The notes beneath the pieces are model-generated. The model was not told the origin of the DNA. It did not search any database and saw only the letters and a program-made list of their open reading frames with translations. A DNA stretch of 64,000 nucleotides. Origin: Verrucomicrobiota bacterium (lineage in GTDB: Bacteria > Verrucomicrobiota > Verrucomicrobiia > Verrucomicrobiales > Verrucomicrobiaceae). This document shows positions 23,857-32,757 of this stretch, piece by piece. Numbering within the stretch: position 1 is the stretch's first letter; each line of letters starts with the position of its first letter. The position numbers were made by a program, and so were the translations under genes. The DNA lies in the NCBI GenBank assembly GCA_017301975.1, contig JAFLEI010000010.1, positions 62,001-126,000 of the forward strand. The letters run 5' to 3'.

Positions 23857-25149
23857 TCAGGCGAGGTGCTCGCCTTTGAGGACGTCTTCGAGGGTCTGGC
23901 GCTCGCGAACGACGGTGGCCTTGTCATCATCCACAAGAATTTCGGCGGGCATGGGGCGCGTGTTGTAGTTTGAGGCCATGGTGAAACCGTAGGCACCCGC
24001 GCTGAGAACGGCGAGGTATTCGCCTTCTTTGACGAGCGGGAGTTCGCGGTTCTGGGCGAGGAAGTCGCCGGATTCACAGATGGGGCCGACGACATCGACT
24101 TTTTCGACGGTGTCATTTGCGGGCTGCTTGAGCGGGACGATCTGATGCCAGCCTTCGTAAAGGGTGGGACGGATGAGGTCGTTCATGCCGGCATCGACGA
24201 TCTTGAAGACCTTGGCGGAACCGCGCTTTTCGTAGAGCACCTTGGTGAGCATGACGCCGGCATTGCCGACCATGAAGCGGCCGGGTTCGCAGAGGATGCG
24301 CAGACCGAGCGGTTCGAGGTGGGGGACCACAGCCTCGGCGTAGGCCTGGATGGTGAGCGGGTGAACTTCAGCGTTTTCCTGCCACCAGGCGGAGTCGCCG
24401 GAGTCGAGGCTCTGCTTGTAATTGATGCCGATGCCGCCGCCGATGCTGAAGAACTCGATGCCGTAGCTCTTTTTCACCTGGGTGACGAGCGGGATGACCT
24501 TCTGCACGGCTTCGAGGAAGGGATCCACATTGGTGAGCTGCGAGCCGATGTGCATCTGCAGACCTTTGATGGTCAGGTTTGGGCAGTCAGCGGCGACGCG
24601 GGCGTAAACGTCGAGGATCTGGTCGAAGTCGATGCCGAACTTGTTCTCGCTCTTGCCAGTGGTGATCTTGGCGTGGGTCTTGGCATCCACGTTCGGATTC
24701 ACGCGCACGGCCACGGGGGCCTGCATGCCGAGCTCGCCGGCGACGTGATTGATGTAATGCAGCTCCGCCTCGGACTCGGCATTGAAGCAGTAGATGCCCT
24801 GCTTGAGGGCGTATTCGATCTCGTCACGGGTTTTGCCCACGCCTGCGAAGGTGCATTTGGAAGGATCGCCACCAGCCTTGATAACGCGGTAGAGCTCGCC
24901 GGCGGAAACGATGTCAAAGCCGCCGCCGAGTTTGGCGATGGTGTTGAGCACGGCGAGGTTGGAGTTCGCCTTCACCGCGAAGCAAATCAGGTGATCCAGC
25001 TTGGCCAGAGCGGCGTCCAGGCGCGTGTAATGGCCGGTGATGGTGCTCTTGGAATAGACATAGAGCGGGGTACCATGCTGTTCGGCAAGGGACTGAAGGG
25101 GGACGTTTTCGGCAAATAACTGGCCTTGGTGGTAGCGGAAGCTGTGCAT
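23857..25149 (-). CDS. lysA: Diaminopimelate decarboxylase
   Basis: This protein of about 430 residues is a fold-III PLP enzyme that makes L-lysine from meso-diaminopimelate. The PLP-lysine motif FAVKANSNLAVL is near the N-terminus, followed by GGGFDIVSAGEL, QMHIGSQLTN, FSIGGGIGINYK and LCEPGRFMVGNAG. The catalytic CESGDFLAQNR motif, with its conserved Cys from the partner subunit, is present. The ATG at 25149 gives MHSFRYHQGQLFAEN, the usual start; a GTG 30 bases upstream is less likely. It follows the unknown membrane protein gene after 52 bases. Confidence 0.94.
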   Translation of the reverse strand: MHSFRYHQGQLFAENVPLQSLAEQHGTPLYVYSKSTITGHYTRLDAALAKLDHLICFAVKANSNLAVLNTIAKLGGGFDIVSAGELYRVIKAGGDPSKCTFAGVGKTRDEIEYALKQGIYCFNAESEAELHYINHVAGELGMQAPVAVRVNPNVDAKTHAKITTGKSENKFGIDFDQILDVYARVAADCPNLTIKGLQMHIGSQLTNVDPFLEAVQKVIPLVTQVKKSYGIEFFSIGGGIGINYKQSLDSGDSAWWQENAEVHPLTIQAYAEAVVPHLEPLGLRILCEPGRFMVGNAGVMLTKVLYEKRGSAKVFKIVDAGMNDLIRPTLYEGWHQIVPLKQPANDTVEKVDVVGPICESGDFLAQNRELPLVKEGEYLAVLSAGAYGFTMASNYNTRPMPAEILVDDDKATVVRERQTLEDVLKGEHLA

Positions 25150-25201
25150 AAGCGGGCGGCGTAAATAGGCGGGATTCACGCCTGCGCAACCCCGCTAAGG
25201 T

Positions 25202-26461
25202 TCATCCTTGGTGCATTTCCACGAGTTTCCTGCCCGAAGAGAGCGTGTCCACCAGCCACTGGCGCATGGCCTTGAAGCCGCGCAGGAGCGCCCCGTCCAT
25301 GACCTCTTGACAGCCGAAGTGGCGGGCGATGACCTCCTCCTGCCGGCGGTAACGTGGCAGGAGAATGAGAGTGTTCCGCACAGAGGGCGAGTCTTTGGCG
25401 GTGCGCTGGGCGAGGGAGGGATGCAGCAAGCCTTTGCAAATGACCATTTCGGCTTCCGGCACGACGATGCGACGCTCCGGCAGCAGCAGCCAGGGATGAT
25501 AGGTGAGGACGGGACTGCCTGCGGGATCCTGCTGGAGGCGGACCAGGGTGCGGACCGGCACACCGGAAGTGCGGCGGGCCAGGAAGCCCTTCACCCCAGT
25601 CTCCACATCGGCGCTGGTGGCGCGCTTGTTGAGCAGGAAATCACGGCCCATAAGGGTACCAAACAGCGTGAGACGGAATGACCAACCGGCGAGCAGGAAG
25701 CCGACGAGGATGAACACAAGCGAAACGGCGGCACCGGCGTAAGGATGGATGAGAGTGCTGCCCGCCACGAGTGACATGAGGCCAAGTTTGACGAGCTTGA
25801 GGCCGGCATCGACGATGCCGAAGGGGGAGAGGGCGATGAGCACATTGATGGCGTGCGAGCTGAGCCAGACGACGCCAAAGGCCACGATGGCGACGGGGAT
25901 GGAAATCCAGGGGGTATGGACACCAAAGTCGACCACGCTGGCAAGGGGCATTACGGCCAGACCGGAGTCCGCGAGATGGTTCACGGCCTGTGGCTGGATG
26001 TTATTGAACTGGGCCATGGCGAGAGCCACGAGCGGCACAAAGCCGACCGTGGCGACGAGGGCGCTGATCTTGTTTTCAAACAGCTCGAGGAAATCGAGCG
26101 GCTTTTTGACCAGCGGAGGGGCGGCGGCGCCAAGGAAGTCCTTGAGAAAGCAGACGAGGATCAGCGCCAGACCTGTGCCCCACACCCCGGGATGGCAGTA
26201 CCACGGCAGGCGATGGCGAAGATTCGGCTCGGTTTTGTAATAAGTCATGACGCCCATGGCGCTGACACCCAGCAGCGGACTGATGGCCACGCCGGTGATC
26301 TCAGAGACGCCCTGCGACAGGGAAACACCCGGGAGGAGCATGGACTCCTTCAGCTTTTCAGCGGCTGAGGGAGGAGATGCTTCGACGGCCTTGAGCGATG
26401 AGACGCCAACCAAGGCAACAAGGATCATGACGAACAGGCGACGCGTGAACGAGGTATTCAT
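25202..26461 (-). CDS. Multi-pass membrane protein of unknown function
   Basis: This 419-residue protein begins with a signal-like segment (MNTSFTRRLFVMILVALVGV). It then shows about six hydrophobic helices: GVAISPLLGVSAMGV, GVWGTGLALILVCFLKD, ALVATVGFVPLVALAMA, ISIPVAIVAFGVVWLS, and two more near LMSLVAGSTLIHPYAGAAVS and VFILVGFLLAGWSF. A soluble C-terminal domain of about 150 residues contains the phrases HPWLLLPERRIVVPEAEMVI and NTLILLPRYRRQEEVI. I do not recognise the family. The ATG at 26461 is chosen because it starts the signal-like segment. Its closest neighbours are lysA and an SGNH hydrolase, which give no functional clue. Confidence 0.65.
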   Translation of the reverse strand: MNTSFTRRLFVMILVALVGVSSLKAVEASPPSAAEKLKESMLLPGVSLSQGVSEITGVAISPLLGVSAMGVMTYYKTEPNLRHRLPWYCHPGVWGTGLALILVCFLKDFLGAAAPPLVKKPLDFLELFENKISALVATVGFVPLVALAMAQFNNIQPQAVNHLADSGLAVMPLASVVDFGVHTPWISIPVAIVAFGVVWLSSHAINVLIALSPFGIVDAGLKLVKLGLMSLVAGSTLIHPYAGAAVSLVFILVGFLLAGWSFRLTLFGTLMGRDFLLNKRATSADVETGVKGFLARRTSGVPVRTLVRLQQDPAGSPVLTYHPWLLLPERRIVVPEAEMVICKGLLHPSLAQRTAKDSPSVRNTLILLPRYRRQEEVIARHFGCQEVMDGALLRGFKAMRQWLVDTLSSGRKLVEMHQG

Positions 26462-26580
26462 GACAGGCGGGGGTGGGTTCTGCTGCATGGCCGGATGCAA
26501 CCTGCCCATGATGCACGGAAATCCCCCTCAGGCTCTGACAAAAACACGCGCTGTGTGGAATGAGCCGGCAGCCCGCATCA

Positions 26581-27261
26581 TCACTTCGCCAGCGCCTTGG
26601 TGACCTCCGCCGCGACCTGCTGGGCGAGGTATTCACTGCCTGCGGGGCTGTAGTGGACATCGTGGGGGTTTTGCAGGGTGGCGAGCTTGGGAGTGATATA
26701 AGCGTTCAGGTCGTCGATGACGATGCCGTTTTCAGCCATTACCTTGGCGGCGATGTCGTTGTATTCTTTGACCTGGCCGAATTTGCGGGGCGGATTGAGC
26801 TCGCCCTCGGGGATCGGCGTGGTCGTGGCCCAGATCAGCCTGGCGCCGGTTTTCTTCAAAGTGGCAACGAGACTGCGGAGATTGGCCTCGTAGTCGGCGG
26901 GCTCGACCTGGCGTTTGCCGTCGGGCATGTATTTGAGGTCGTGGATGCCCCAGTTGAAGTGAATGACGTCCCACTTGCCGGTGCCGAGCCATTTGGCGAT
27001 GTTGGCGACGCCGTTCTTGGTCGGCCCGCCGTTGGTGGGGATGCGGTGGACGTTGGCCTTGCCCTCCAGCAGCTTGCGGGTCGGCAGGGTGTAGCCCATG
27101 GAGATGGAATCGCCGATGAGGAGGACGCGGGGAAGTCCTGCGACATCCTGGATGGGGGCCAGAGACGGATTAGGAGCCGGTTTGGGCTTGGCGGGCTGCT
27201 GCGCGGGCGCGCTGATGAGGCCGATGAGAAGAAAGGAAAGAGCAGGAAGGAGGCGGTGCAT
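26581..27261 (-). CDS. Exported SGNH/GDSL-family hydrolase
   Basis: This 226-residue protein has a signal peptide (MHRLLPALSFLLIGLISAPA). Block I of SGNH hydrolases is LLIGDSISMGY with the nucleophile Ser. The Gly block is NGGPTKNG, the Asn block is HFNWGIHDLK, and block V is DVHYSPAGSEY with the catalytic Asp-His pair. It is probably an extracytoplasmic esterase, for instance a carbohydrate or lipid deacetylase. The start at 27261 leaves a 32-base gap to purM, so it may share that transcript although the roles are unrelated. Confidence 0.85.
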   Translation of the reverse strand: MHRLLPALSFLLIGLISAPAQQPAKPKPAPNPSLAPIQDVAGLPRVLLIGDSISMGYTLPTRKLLEGKANVHRIPTNGGPTKNGVANIAKWLGTGKWDVIHFNWGIHDLKYMPDGKRQVEPADYEANLRSLVATLKKTGARLIWATTTPIPEGELNPPRKFGQVKEYNDIAAKVMAENGIVIDDLNAYITPKLATLQNPHDVHYSPAGSEYLAQQVAAEVTKALAK

Positions 27262-27293
27262 GCCTCCATTCACTGCTCAAATCAGCCAATCTT

Positions 27294-28295
27294 TCAGACG
27301 ATCTCGACGCGGACTTCGGCGCTGGTGTCCATTTCGCCAATGATTTTGGCGTCCTTGCCGCAGGCGAGTGCCTTGTCGGCGTCCGCCGGGGAGACGATGG
27401 CGACCCAGCCGAGGCCCATGTTGAAGGTGTCGATGGCGTCCTTCTTGTCCGCGTGGCGGAGGACTTTCTGCACGACGTCGTTCTGCCAGAACGGGATGCG
27501 GAGATTGGCACCGAGGCCGCGCTTGAGGAACATGCGGCCGAGGTTTTCGGGAAGGCCACCGCCGGTGATGTGGGCCATGGCCCTGGGGCGGATGCCTGCG
27601 GCTTTGAGAGCGGCCGGCTGCTCATGATAGAGCAGCGTGGGCAGAAGCAGGGTGCGCATCTCGTCTTCGCTGAACTGAATGTTCTCCTTTTCGATGATGC
27701 GGCGGACGAGGCTGAAGCCGTTCGCATGGAAGCCGGCGCTGGGCCAGCCGATGAGCACGTCGCCAGCGGCGATGGTGCCGGGATCGAGCAGATCTTCCTT
27801 TTCGCAGGCACCGATGGCGAAGCCGCTGAGCTCGACCATGCCCTCGGGCACCATGCCGGGCATTTCGGCCGTCTCACCGCCGGCGAGGATGCAATTGCAA
27901 GCCTCCAAATATTCGGTCATGCCGGCGATGATGCGGGTGATCTGGGTCTTCTGGATCTTGGGGATGCCCACGTAGTCGAGGAACATGATGGGATCTGCCC
28001 CGGTCGTGAGCACGTCGTTCACGTTCATGGCGACAAGATCTTTGCCGGCGGCTTCTAGCTGGTCGTGCTTGAGCAGCAGCTCAATCTTGGTGCCGACGCC
28101 GTCGCAGCCGGTGAGGATGATGGGATGCTTGTAACCGCTGAGGTCGTAGGCGGCGGCGAAGAGGCCAAAGGGATTTGCCAGCTTCCGCTTCTGCTGGGTG
28201 CGCTTCACCAAGACGCCGATGTCATCGACCAGCGATGCTGCTTCGTGGATGTCGACGCCGGCTTGTTTGTAGGTGTGTGCGGAGGGGCTGCTCAT
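27294..28295 (-). CDS. purM: Phosphoribosylformylglycinamidine cyclo-ligase (AIR synthetase)
   Basis: This 333-residue enzyme closes the imidazole ring in purine biosynthesis, turning FGAM into AIR with ATP. Motifs include TGCDGVGTKIELL, DLVAMNVNDVLTTGADP, CILAGGETAEMPGM and PSAGFHANGFSLVRR. AHITGGGLPENLGR and NMGLGWVAIV lie in the C-terminal AIRS domain. The length is normal. Upstream is a 180-base gap shared with the divergent DUF1501 gene, in which I saw no PurR-like operator or purine riboswitch. Confidence 0.95.
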   Translation of the reverse strand: MSSPSAHTYKQAGVDIHEAASLVDDIGVLVKRTQQKRKLANPFGLFAAAYDLSGYKHPIILTGCDGVGTKIELLLKHDQLEAAGKDLVAMNVNDVLTTGADPIMFLDYVGIPKIQKTQITRIIAGMTEYLEACNCILAGGETAEMPGMVPEGMVELSGFAIGACEKEDLLDPGTIAAGDVLIGWPSAGFHANGFSLVRRIIEKENIQFSEDEMRTLLLPTLLYHEQPAALKAAGIRPRAMAHITGGGLPENLGRMFLKRGLGANLRIPFWQNDVVQKVLRHADKKDAIDTFNMGLGWVAIVSPADADKALACGKDAKIIGEMDTSAEVRVEIV

Positions 28296-28475
28296 GGAAA
28301 ATGGGTGGCCGGTTGCCTAGCCCGAAAGCCGGGGCGGCTCAAACGGAAACTCACCATTGCGGGCTGGAGGTGCTGTTTCCTCCCCTCCCCCTCCCACCTC
28401 GGCAGCGAATTGCCGGGACAAAGCAAGGCGGGCAGTCTCGCAACGTAGGTTCTTCAGCCATCTGCCCTCCCACGC

Positions 28476-29852
28476 ATGAAAATCACTGCCACTCCCTCAC
28501 CGAGCATTCCGCAGGCTTTCAGCCCTGCGGGCGGCGATTTACTCCGCATCGGCTCGACCCGCCGCGGCTTTTTGCAGACCGGTCTTGCGGGACTGGCCGG
28601 CATTTCAGTCCCCTCTCTGTTCCAGCAAAAGGCCATTGCCGCCGCGGTTGGACAAGCCACGCGCAAGACGAATGTGGTGCTTTTTTGGCTCTCGGGCGGT
28701 CCGAGCCACATCGACATGTGGGACCCCAAACCCGATGCGCCGAGCGAGATTCGCGGCCCTTTTGGCCACATCCCAACCAAAATCCCGGGCATCCACGTGT
28801 GTGAACATCTGCCCCTGACCGCGAAGATCATGGACCGGCTCACGCTGGTTCGTTCGGTCGATTGCAGCGCGAGTGATCACACCCCCATCACCATGCAGGC
28901 CTGCAATCCGCTGGCACGGCGCACGAACGATGGGCGGGATGGCGGCGGCTATCCCTCCATGGGTTCAATCGCCGCGAAGTTTCGGGGTGCCAATGCCCCG
29001 GGAATTCCGGGGTACGTGGCGCTTGCCGATTCCCTGCCCGCCGACATCTGGGGCGCGGGTCACATGGGCAATGCCTTCAACCCGGTGAGCGGCAAGGATT
29101 TGTCGGGCAGGCTCAAACTGGTGGAAGGTCTCAGCATCGAACGGCTCGGCAGCCGTCGTGATCTGGCCGAGCAAATGGACCATTGGAAGCGTGGCATCGG
29201 CACGAACGAATCCATCGCCTCGGCGGATCACTTCACGCAGCAGGCCTATGAGGTGCTCATGACCGGCAGCGCACAGCACGCGCTCAATCTGGATGAAGAA
29301 TCATCCGCCATGCGGGACAAATACGGTCGCGACAGCCTCGGCGAAAAGGCCCTGCTCGCACGCCGGCTCATTGAGGCGGGCTCCACCTTTGTGACCGTCA
29401 GCGGGGCATGGGGTTACTTTGATCATCATGGCGATGAAGTGAAGTGGGGCGGCATCAAAAAAGGTCTCACCCCGCTGCTGCCCAGCGTTGACCGCACCTT
29501 GCACGCGATCGTGACCGATCTCGAAGACCGTAGGCTGCTGGACAGCACGTTGATTTTGATGATGGGCGAATTTGGCCGCAGTCCCGTGATCAACAAGAAT
29601 GCCGGGCGCGATCACTGGCCGCGCGTGATGTCGATGGTCATGGCCGGCGGTGGTCTGCGCCATGGACAGGTCATCGGCAGCACCGACAAGCATGGCGGAG
29701 AGATCGAGACCCGCCGTGTCGCACCGGGTGATCTCGCTGCGACAGTGTTTCACCACCTCGGCATCGAACAAAACACCAACTGGATCGATCCTCAGGGCCG
29801 CCCGCGCCCGATCGTGGCCGAAGGCGGCAAGGTGATGGCAGAGCTGGTGTGA
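28476..29852 (+). CDS. DUF1501 protein, Tat-exported (alkaline-phosphatase-like fold)
   Basis: This 458-residue protein has a twin-arginine signal (TRRGFLQTGLAGLAG) after about 28 residues. It shows the DUF1501 pattern: NVVLFWLSGGPSHIDMWDPKPDAPSE, LPLTAKIMDRLTLVRSVD, ALLARRLIEAGSTFVTVS, LILMMGEFGRSPVINKNAGRDHWP and VIGSTDKHGGE. DUF1501 is placed in the alkaline phosphatase/sulfatase superfamily, but no activity is established. DUF1501 genes normally sit beside a DUF1549/DUF1553 gene. This copy stands alone on the plus strand, divergent from purM, without such a partner. Confidence 0.88.
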   Translation: MKITATPSPSIPQAFSPAGGDLLRIGSTRRGFLQTGLAGLAGISVPSLFQQKAIAAAVGQATRKTNVVLFWLSGGPSHIDMWDPKPDAPSEIRGPFGHIPTKIPGIHVCEHLPLTAKIMDRLTLVRSVDCSASDHTPITMQACNPLARRTNDGRDGGGYPSMGSIAAKFRGANAPGIPGYVALADSLPADIWGAGHMGNAFNPVSGKDLSGRLKLVEGLSIERLGSRRDLAEQMDHWKRGIGTNESIASADHFTQQAYEVLMTGSAQHALNLDEESSAMRDKYGRDSLGEKALLARRLIEAGSTFVTVSGAWGYFDHHGDEVKWGGIKKGLTPLLPSVDRTLHAIVTDLEDRRLLDSTLILMMGEFGRSPVINKNAGRDHWPRVMSMVMAGGGLRHGQVIGSTDKHGGEIETRRVAPGDLAATVFHHLGIEQNTNWIDPQGRPRPIVAEGGKVMAELV

Positions 29853-29885
29853 TTGACCGCGAAACAACGCAGGGCACTGCCGCTA

Positions 29886-30404
29886 TCAGGAGTCTGGAGG
29901 GCGCTGGTTCTCTATCGCACTGACCATCTGGTGGATGTGGGGCTTGATGCCTTCGCGAGGCTTCATGATGGCGAGGCTTTGGTCGAAGGAACCCCACTTG
30001 AGCACCTTGATGTTCACATTGCGCGCGCCCCATTCATTCATGGAGGCTTTGGAGGGGCGGTAGAGGTCGATGGTGCGGGTGCCGACGAGGGCGGAGCCGT
30101 AGTCGTCCACCTGATACACGTAGGGCTCGCCTTCGATTTTAAACTGAGTGCCGACGGGGTAAACAGACCAGTCGGTGGCGGCGCTGCGAACAGCGCCGTA
30201 TTTGAGGGTGTTGCCGACAGCGCTTTTGGCGCCATAGACGATGTGGTCGCTTTCACTTTGAGTGTAAGCGGTTGTCTTCACATTGCTGAGGGTGGTACCA
30301 GAATGCACGCTCACCAGCTTTCGAGGTGCGACTTTGGAAACACTCTGACAGGAGGAACAACCCGCGCAGAGCACGGCCAGCAGGAACAAACGAAGGTTAG
30401 TCAT
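29886..30404 (-). CDS. 3D-domain lipoprotein
   Basis: This 172-residue protein has a lipoprotein signal, MTNLRLFLLAVLCAGC, with lipobox LCAGC. The C-terminal two thirds form a 3D (Asp-Asp-Asp) domain with a double-psi barrel: KTTAYTQSESDH, SVYPVGTQFKI, YQVDDYGSALVG and IDLYRPSKASMNEWG, which supply the aspartates typical of the MltA/YabE/YuiC tail. Such domains usually have peptidoglycan lytic or cell-wall functions. The start at 30404 is set by the lipobox; an open frame continues 54 bases upstream. It is monocistronic and convergent with the DUF1501 gene, with 33 bases between. Confidence 0.82.
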   Translation of the reverse strand: MTNLRLFLLAVLCAGCSSCQSVSKVAPRKLVSVHSGTTLSNVKTTAYTQSESDHIVYGAKSAVGNTLKYGAVRSAATDWSVYPVGTQFKIEGEPYVYQVDDYGSALVGTRTIDLYRPSKASMNEWGARNVNIKVLKWGSFDQSLAIMKPREGIKPHIHQMVSAIENQRPPDS

Positions 30405-30607
30405 TTTTTGGGTGGGCTCGACACTTTGCGCGCCCGGGGTGAAGAGTGAGACAGGCATCGGGGACCCCTGTTCGATCTTTTCGAAAACCCGTCATGCCGC
30501 GCCATGCCTGCTTAGAGCTTCAATTCCACCCATAGACATCATAACAAGATCATTCATGAGCGAGCCGGCCCGACGAAGAAATCAGCCCTGCGTGCCGTTT
30601 GAGGCTC

Positions 30608-32053
30608 ATGAGATTGCTTTTGTTCTTCCTGTTGTTTTTTCATGTCAGCCACAGCTTCGCGGAAGAATACGACCTCGTGCTAAATCATGGCCGTTTGATG
30701 GACCCGGCGACAAATCTGGACGCAGTTCGTCATATCGGCATTCGTGAGGGCAAGATCGCCGCGATCTCCGAAACACCGCTTGCCGGCAAAGAAACGCTGA
30801 ATGTGAAGGGTCATGTCGTCGCGCCTGGTTTCATCGACCTCCATGCCCATGGGCAGACCACGAGTGATATGCAGATCAAAGCTTGTGATGGCGTCACCAC
30901 AGCGCTCGACCTGGAAGCGGGAGTGTATCCAGTGGCCGCGTGGTACCGTTCGATGGAAGGCACGGCACCGTTGAACTACGGAGCCACGGTGGGCCACATC
31001 GCCGCACGCTTTGCCGCATTTCATCCTGGACTGGAGATCGGACACTGGGCGGTCAACCGTGCCAAGGTCGCGGGACTCGGCGCGAAGCCTGATGGAGCGA
31101 ACAAGGGGGCGGCGGACAAGGAATTGAAACTCATGGGAGATGCGATACACCATGGACTCGATGAGGGCGCGCTGGGCATTGGCTTTGGCATCAACTACAC
31201 GCCTGCCGCGGCACCGAGCGAGATCGAGGCCATGTTTCGCATCGCAGCCGCGCGCAAGGTGCCCGCGTTTGTGCATACGCGCGCCTTTGGCATCGCCGCA
31301 ATCCAGGAGGCGATCACCGAAGCAAAAACTGCCGGCGCGGCGTTGCACATCGTGCATGTGGGCAGCAGCGCCATTGGCGACATGAGGGAAGTTTTGAAAC
31401 TCATCGATGCCAGCAGAGTCGCAGGCATGGACATCAGCACCGAAGTGTACCCCTACACTGCCGCATCCACCGTGCTGGAGTCCGCGATGTTCAATCCCGG
31501 CTGGCAGGACAATCTCAAGATCGACTACGGTGATCTGGCCTGGGCCGCGACTGGTGAACGGCTCACGCAGGACAGTTTCGAGCGCTACCGCAAGCAAGGC
31601 GGCTGGGTGATCATCTACATGATGAAGGATGCAAATGTGGAGATGGCCATCGCACATCCAGGGGTGATGATCGCGAGCGACGGTGTTCCCTTCATTGATG
31701 GCAAAGGCCATCCCCGCGGTGCGGGAACCTTCGCCCGCGTGCTGGGCCATTACTCGCGCGAGAAAAAGCTGCTGCCGCTAATGGAAGCACTGGCCAAGAT
31801 GACAATCCTGCCAGCCCGGCGTCTGGAAGGATACGTTCCGATGATGAAAGGCAAAGGCCGCATCGCCCTGGGTGCTGATGCGGACATCACCGTCTTCGAT
31901 CCGGCGACCGTGATCGACCATGCCACCTTTGAGTTCCCGACGGCACCTTCCGCCGGCATTCCCCATGTCATTGTGAATGGTGTTCCCGTCGTGCGGGATG
32001 GCAACCTCGTGAAAGAAGCCCGTCCTGGACGCGCTGTAAGGATCACTCCATGA
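30608..32053 (+). CDS. Exported amidohydrolase, D-aminoacylase-like
   Basis: This 481-residue metal-dependent hydrolase has a signal peptide ([18 protein letters not shown]). The small beta-sandwich domain ([28 protein letters not shown]) and the metal motif [11 protein letters not shown] are typical of the D-aminoacylase/dihydroorotase group. [16 protein letters not shown] and MIASDGVPF supply further ligands, and the C-terminus has [17 protein letters not shown]. Export is unusual because most relatives are cytoplasmic. A role in cleaving N-acyl-D-amino acids or other amides outside the membrane is inference. The start is the ATG at 30608, not the TTG 9 bases earlier. It overlaps the DUF1080 gene by 4 bases. 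Confidence 0.82.
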   Translation: MRLLLFFLLFFHVSHSFAEEYDLVLNHGRLMDPATNLDAVRHIGIREGKIAAISETPLAGKETLNVKGHVVAPGFIDLHAHGQTTSDMQIKACDGVTTALDLEAGVYPVAAWYRSMEGTAPLNYGATVGHIAARFAAFHPGLEIGHWAVNRAKVAGLGAKPDGANKGAADKELKLMGDAIHHGLDEGALGIGFGINYTPAAAPSEIEAMFRIAAARKVPAFVHTRAFGIAAIQEAITEAKTAGAALHIVHVGSSAIGDMREVLKLIDASRVAGMDISTEVYPYTAASTVLESAMFNPGWQDNLKIDYGDLAWAATGERLTQDSFERYRKQGGWVIIYMMKDANVEMAIAHPGVMIASDGVPFIDGKGHPRGAGTFARVLGHYSREKKLLPLMEALAKMTILPARRLEGYVPMMKGKGRIALGADADITVFDPATVIDHATFEFPTAPSAGIPHVIVNGVPVVRDGNLVKEARPGRAVRITP

Positions 32054-32757
32054 AACACATTCTTCTAAGCTTAATCTTTGGCACTGCCTTGCTCGCAGAC
32101 GATGCCCCGCAGTGGCGCGATCTCTTCAACGGCAAGGATCTCAGCGGCTGGGTGGATGTGAACACCAGCCCCGAGACATGGAGCGTCAAAGACGGCATGC
32201 TCGTCTGCAAAGGCCTGCCCATCGGTGTGATGCGCAGCGAGAAGCAGTATGAGAACTTCATCCTGCACATCGAATGGATGCATATGGAGGCGGGTGGAAA
32301 CTCCGGTGTGTTTGTCTGGAGCGAAGGCACCGCCGCACCGGGCAAAGAACTGCCGAAAGGCATGGAGGTGCAGATGCTCGAACTCGAATGGCCAAAGTTG
32401 CATCCCGGGAAAGACGGGCTGCCGAACCACCCCGGCTACATCTCCGGCGAACTTTTCGGCGCGAACGGCCTCGAAGGCATCCCGGACAATCCACGTGGCA
32501 AAAGAAGCATGTCCTGGGAGATGCGCTGCAAAGGCAAAGGCGAATGGAACACCTATGATGTTGTTTGTGTGGACGGCACGGTGAAGCTCTCGATCAACGG
32601 CAAGTTCGTGAACGGCATCAGCCAGTCCACCGTGCGCAAAGGCTACCTCTGTCTTGAGTCCGAAGGTGCGGAGATCCATTTCAAAAACATCCGCATTCTG
32701 GAACTGCCGGGTGGCAGAGTGACGCCGGAGCAGACGGCGCCCGTGGTGGGAAAGTAG
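32050..32757 (+). CDS. DUF1080 (3-keto-disaccharide hydrolase-type) exported protein
   Basis: This 235-residue protein has a short signal peptide ([16 protein letters not shown]). A concanavalin-like jelly roll of the DUF1080 family follows: [56 protein letters not shown], and near the end [19 protein letters not shown]. Characterised members act on 3-keto-glycosides, sugars first oxidised at C3 by Gfo/Idh dehydrogenases. It is translationally coupled (ATGA) to the amidohydrolase, which suggests joint action on a sugar conjugate with an amide. It ends directly against the convergent ceramidase-family gene. Confidence 0.87.
   Translation: MKHILLSLIFGTALLADDAPQWRDLFNGKDLSGWVDVNTSPETWSVKDGMLVCKGLPIGVMRSEKQYENFILHIEWMHMEAGGNSGVFVWSEGTAAPGKELPKGMEVQMLELEWPKLHPGKDGLPNHPGYISGELFGANGLEGIPDNPRGKRSMSWEMRCKGKGEWNTYDVVCVDGTVKLSINGKFVNGISQSTVRKGYLCLESEGAEIHFKNIRILELPGGRVTPEQTAPVVGK

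Noticed and set aside
28296..28475. Possible tRNA or riboswitch in the purM/DUF1501 divergent gap
   Set aside because: No cloverleaf, no T-loop GGTTC consensus and no purine-aptamer core could be assembled by eye.
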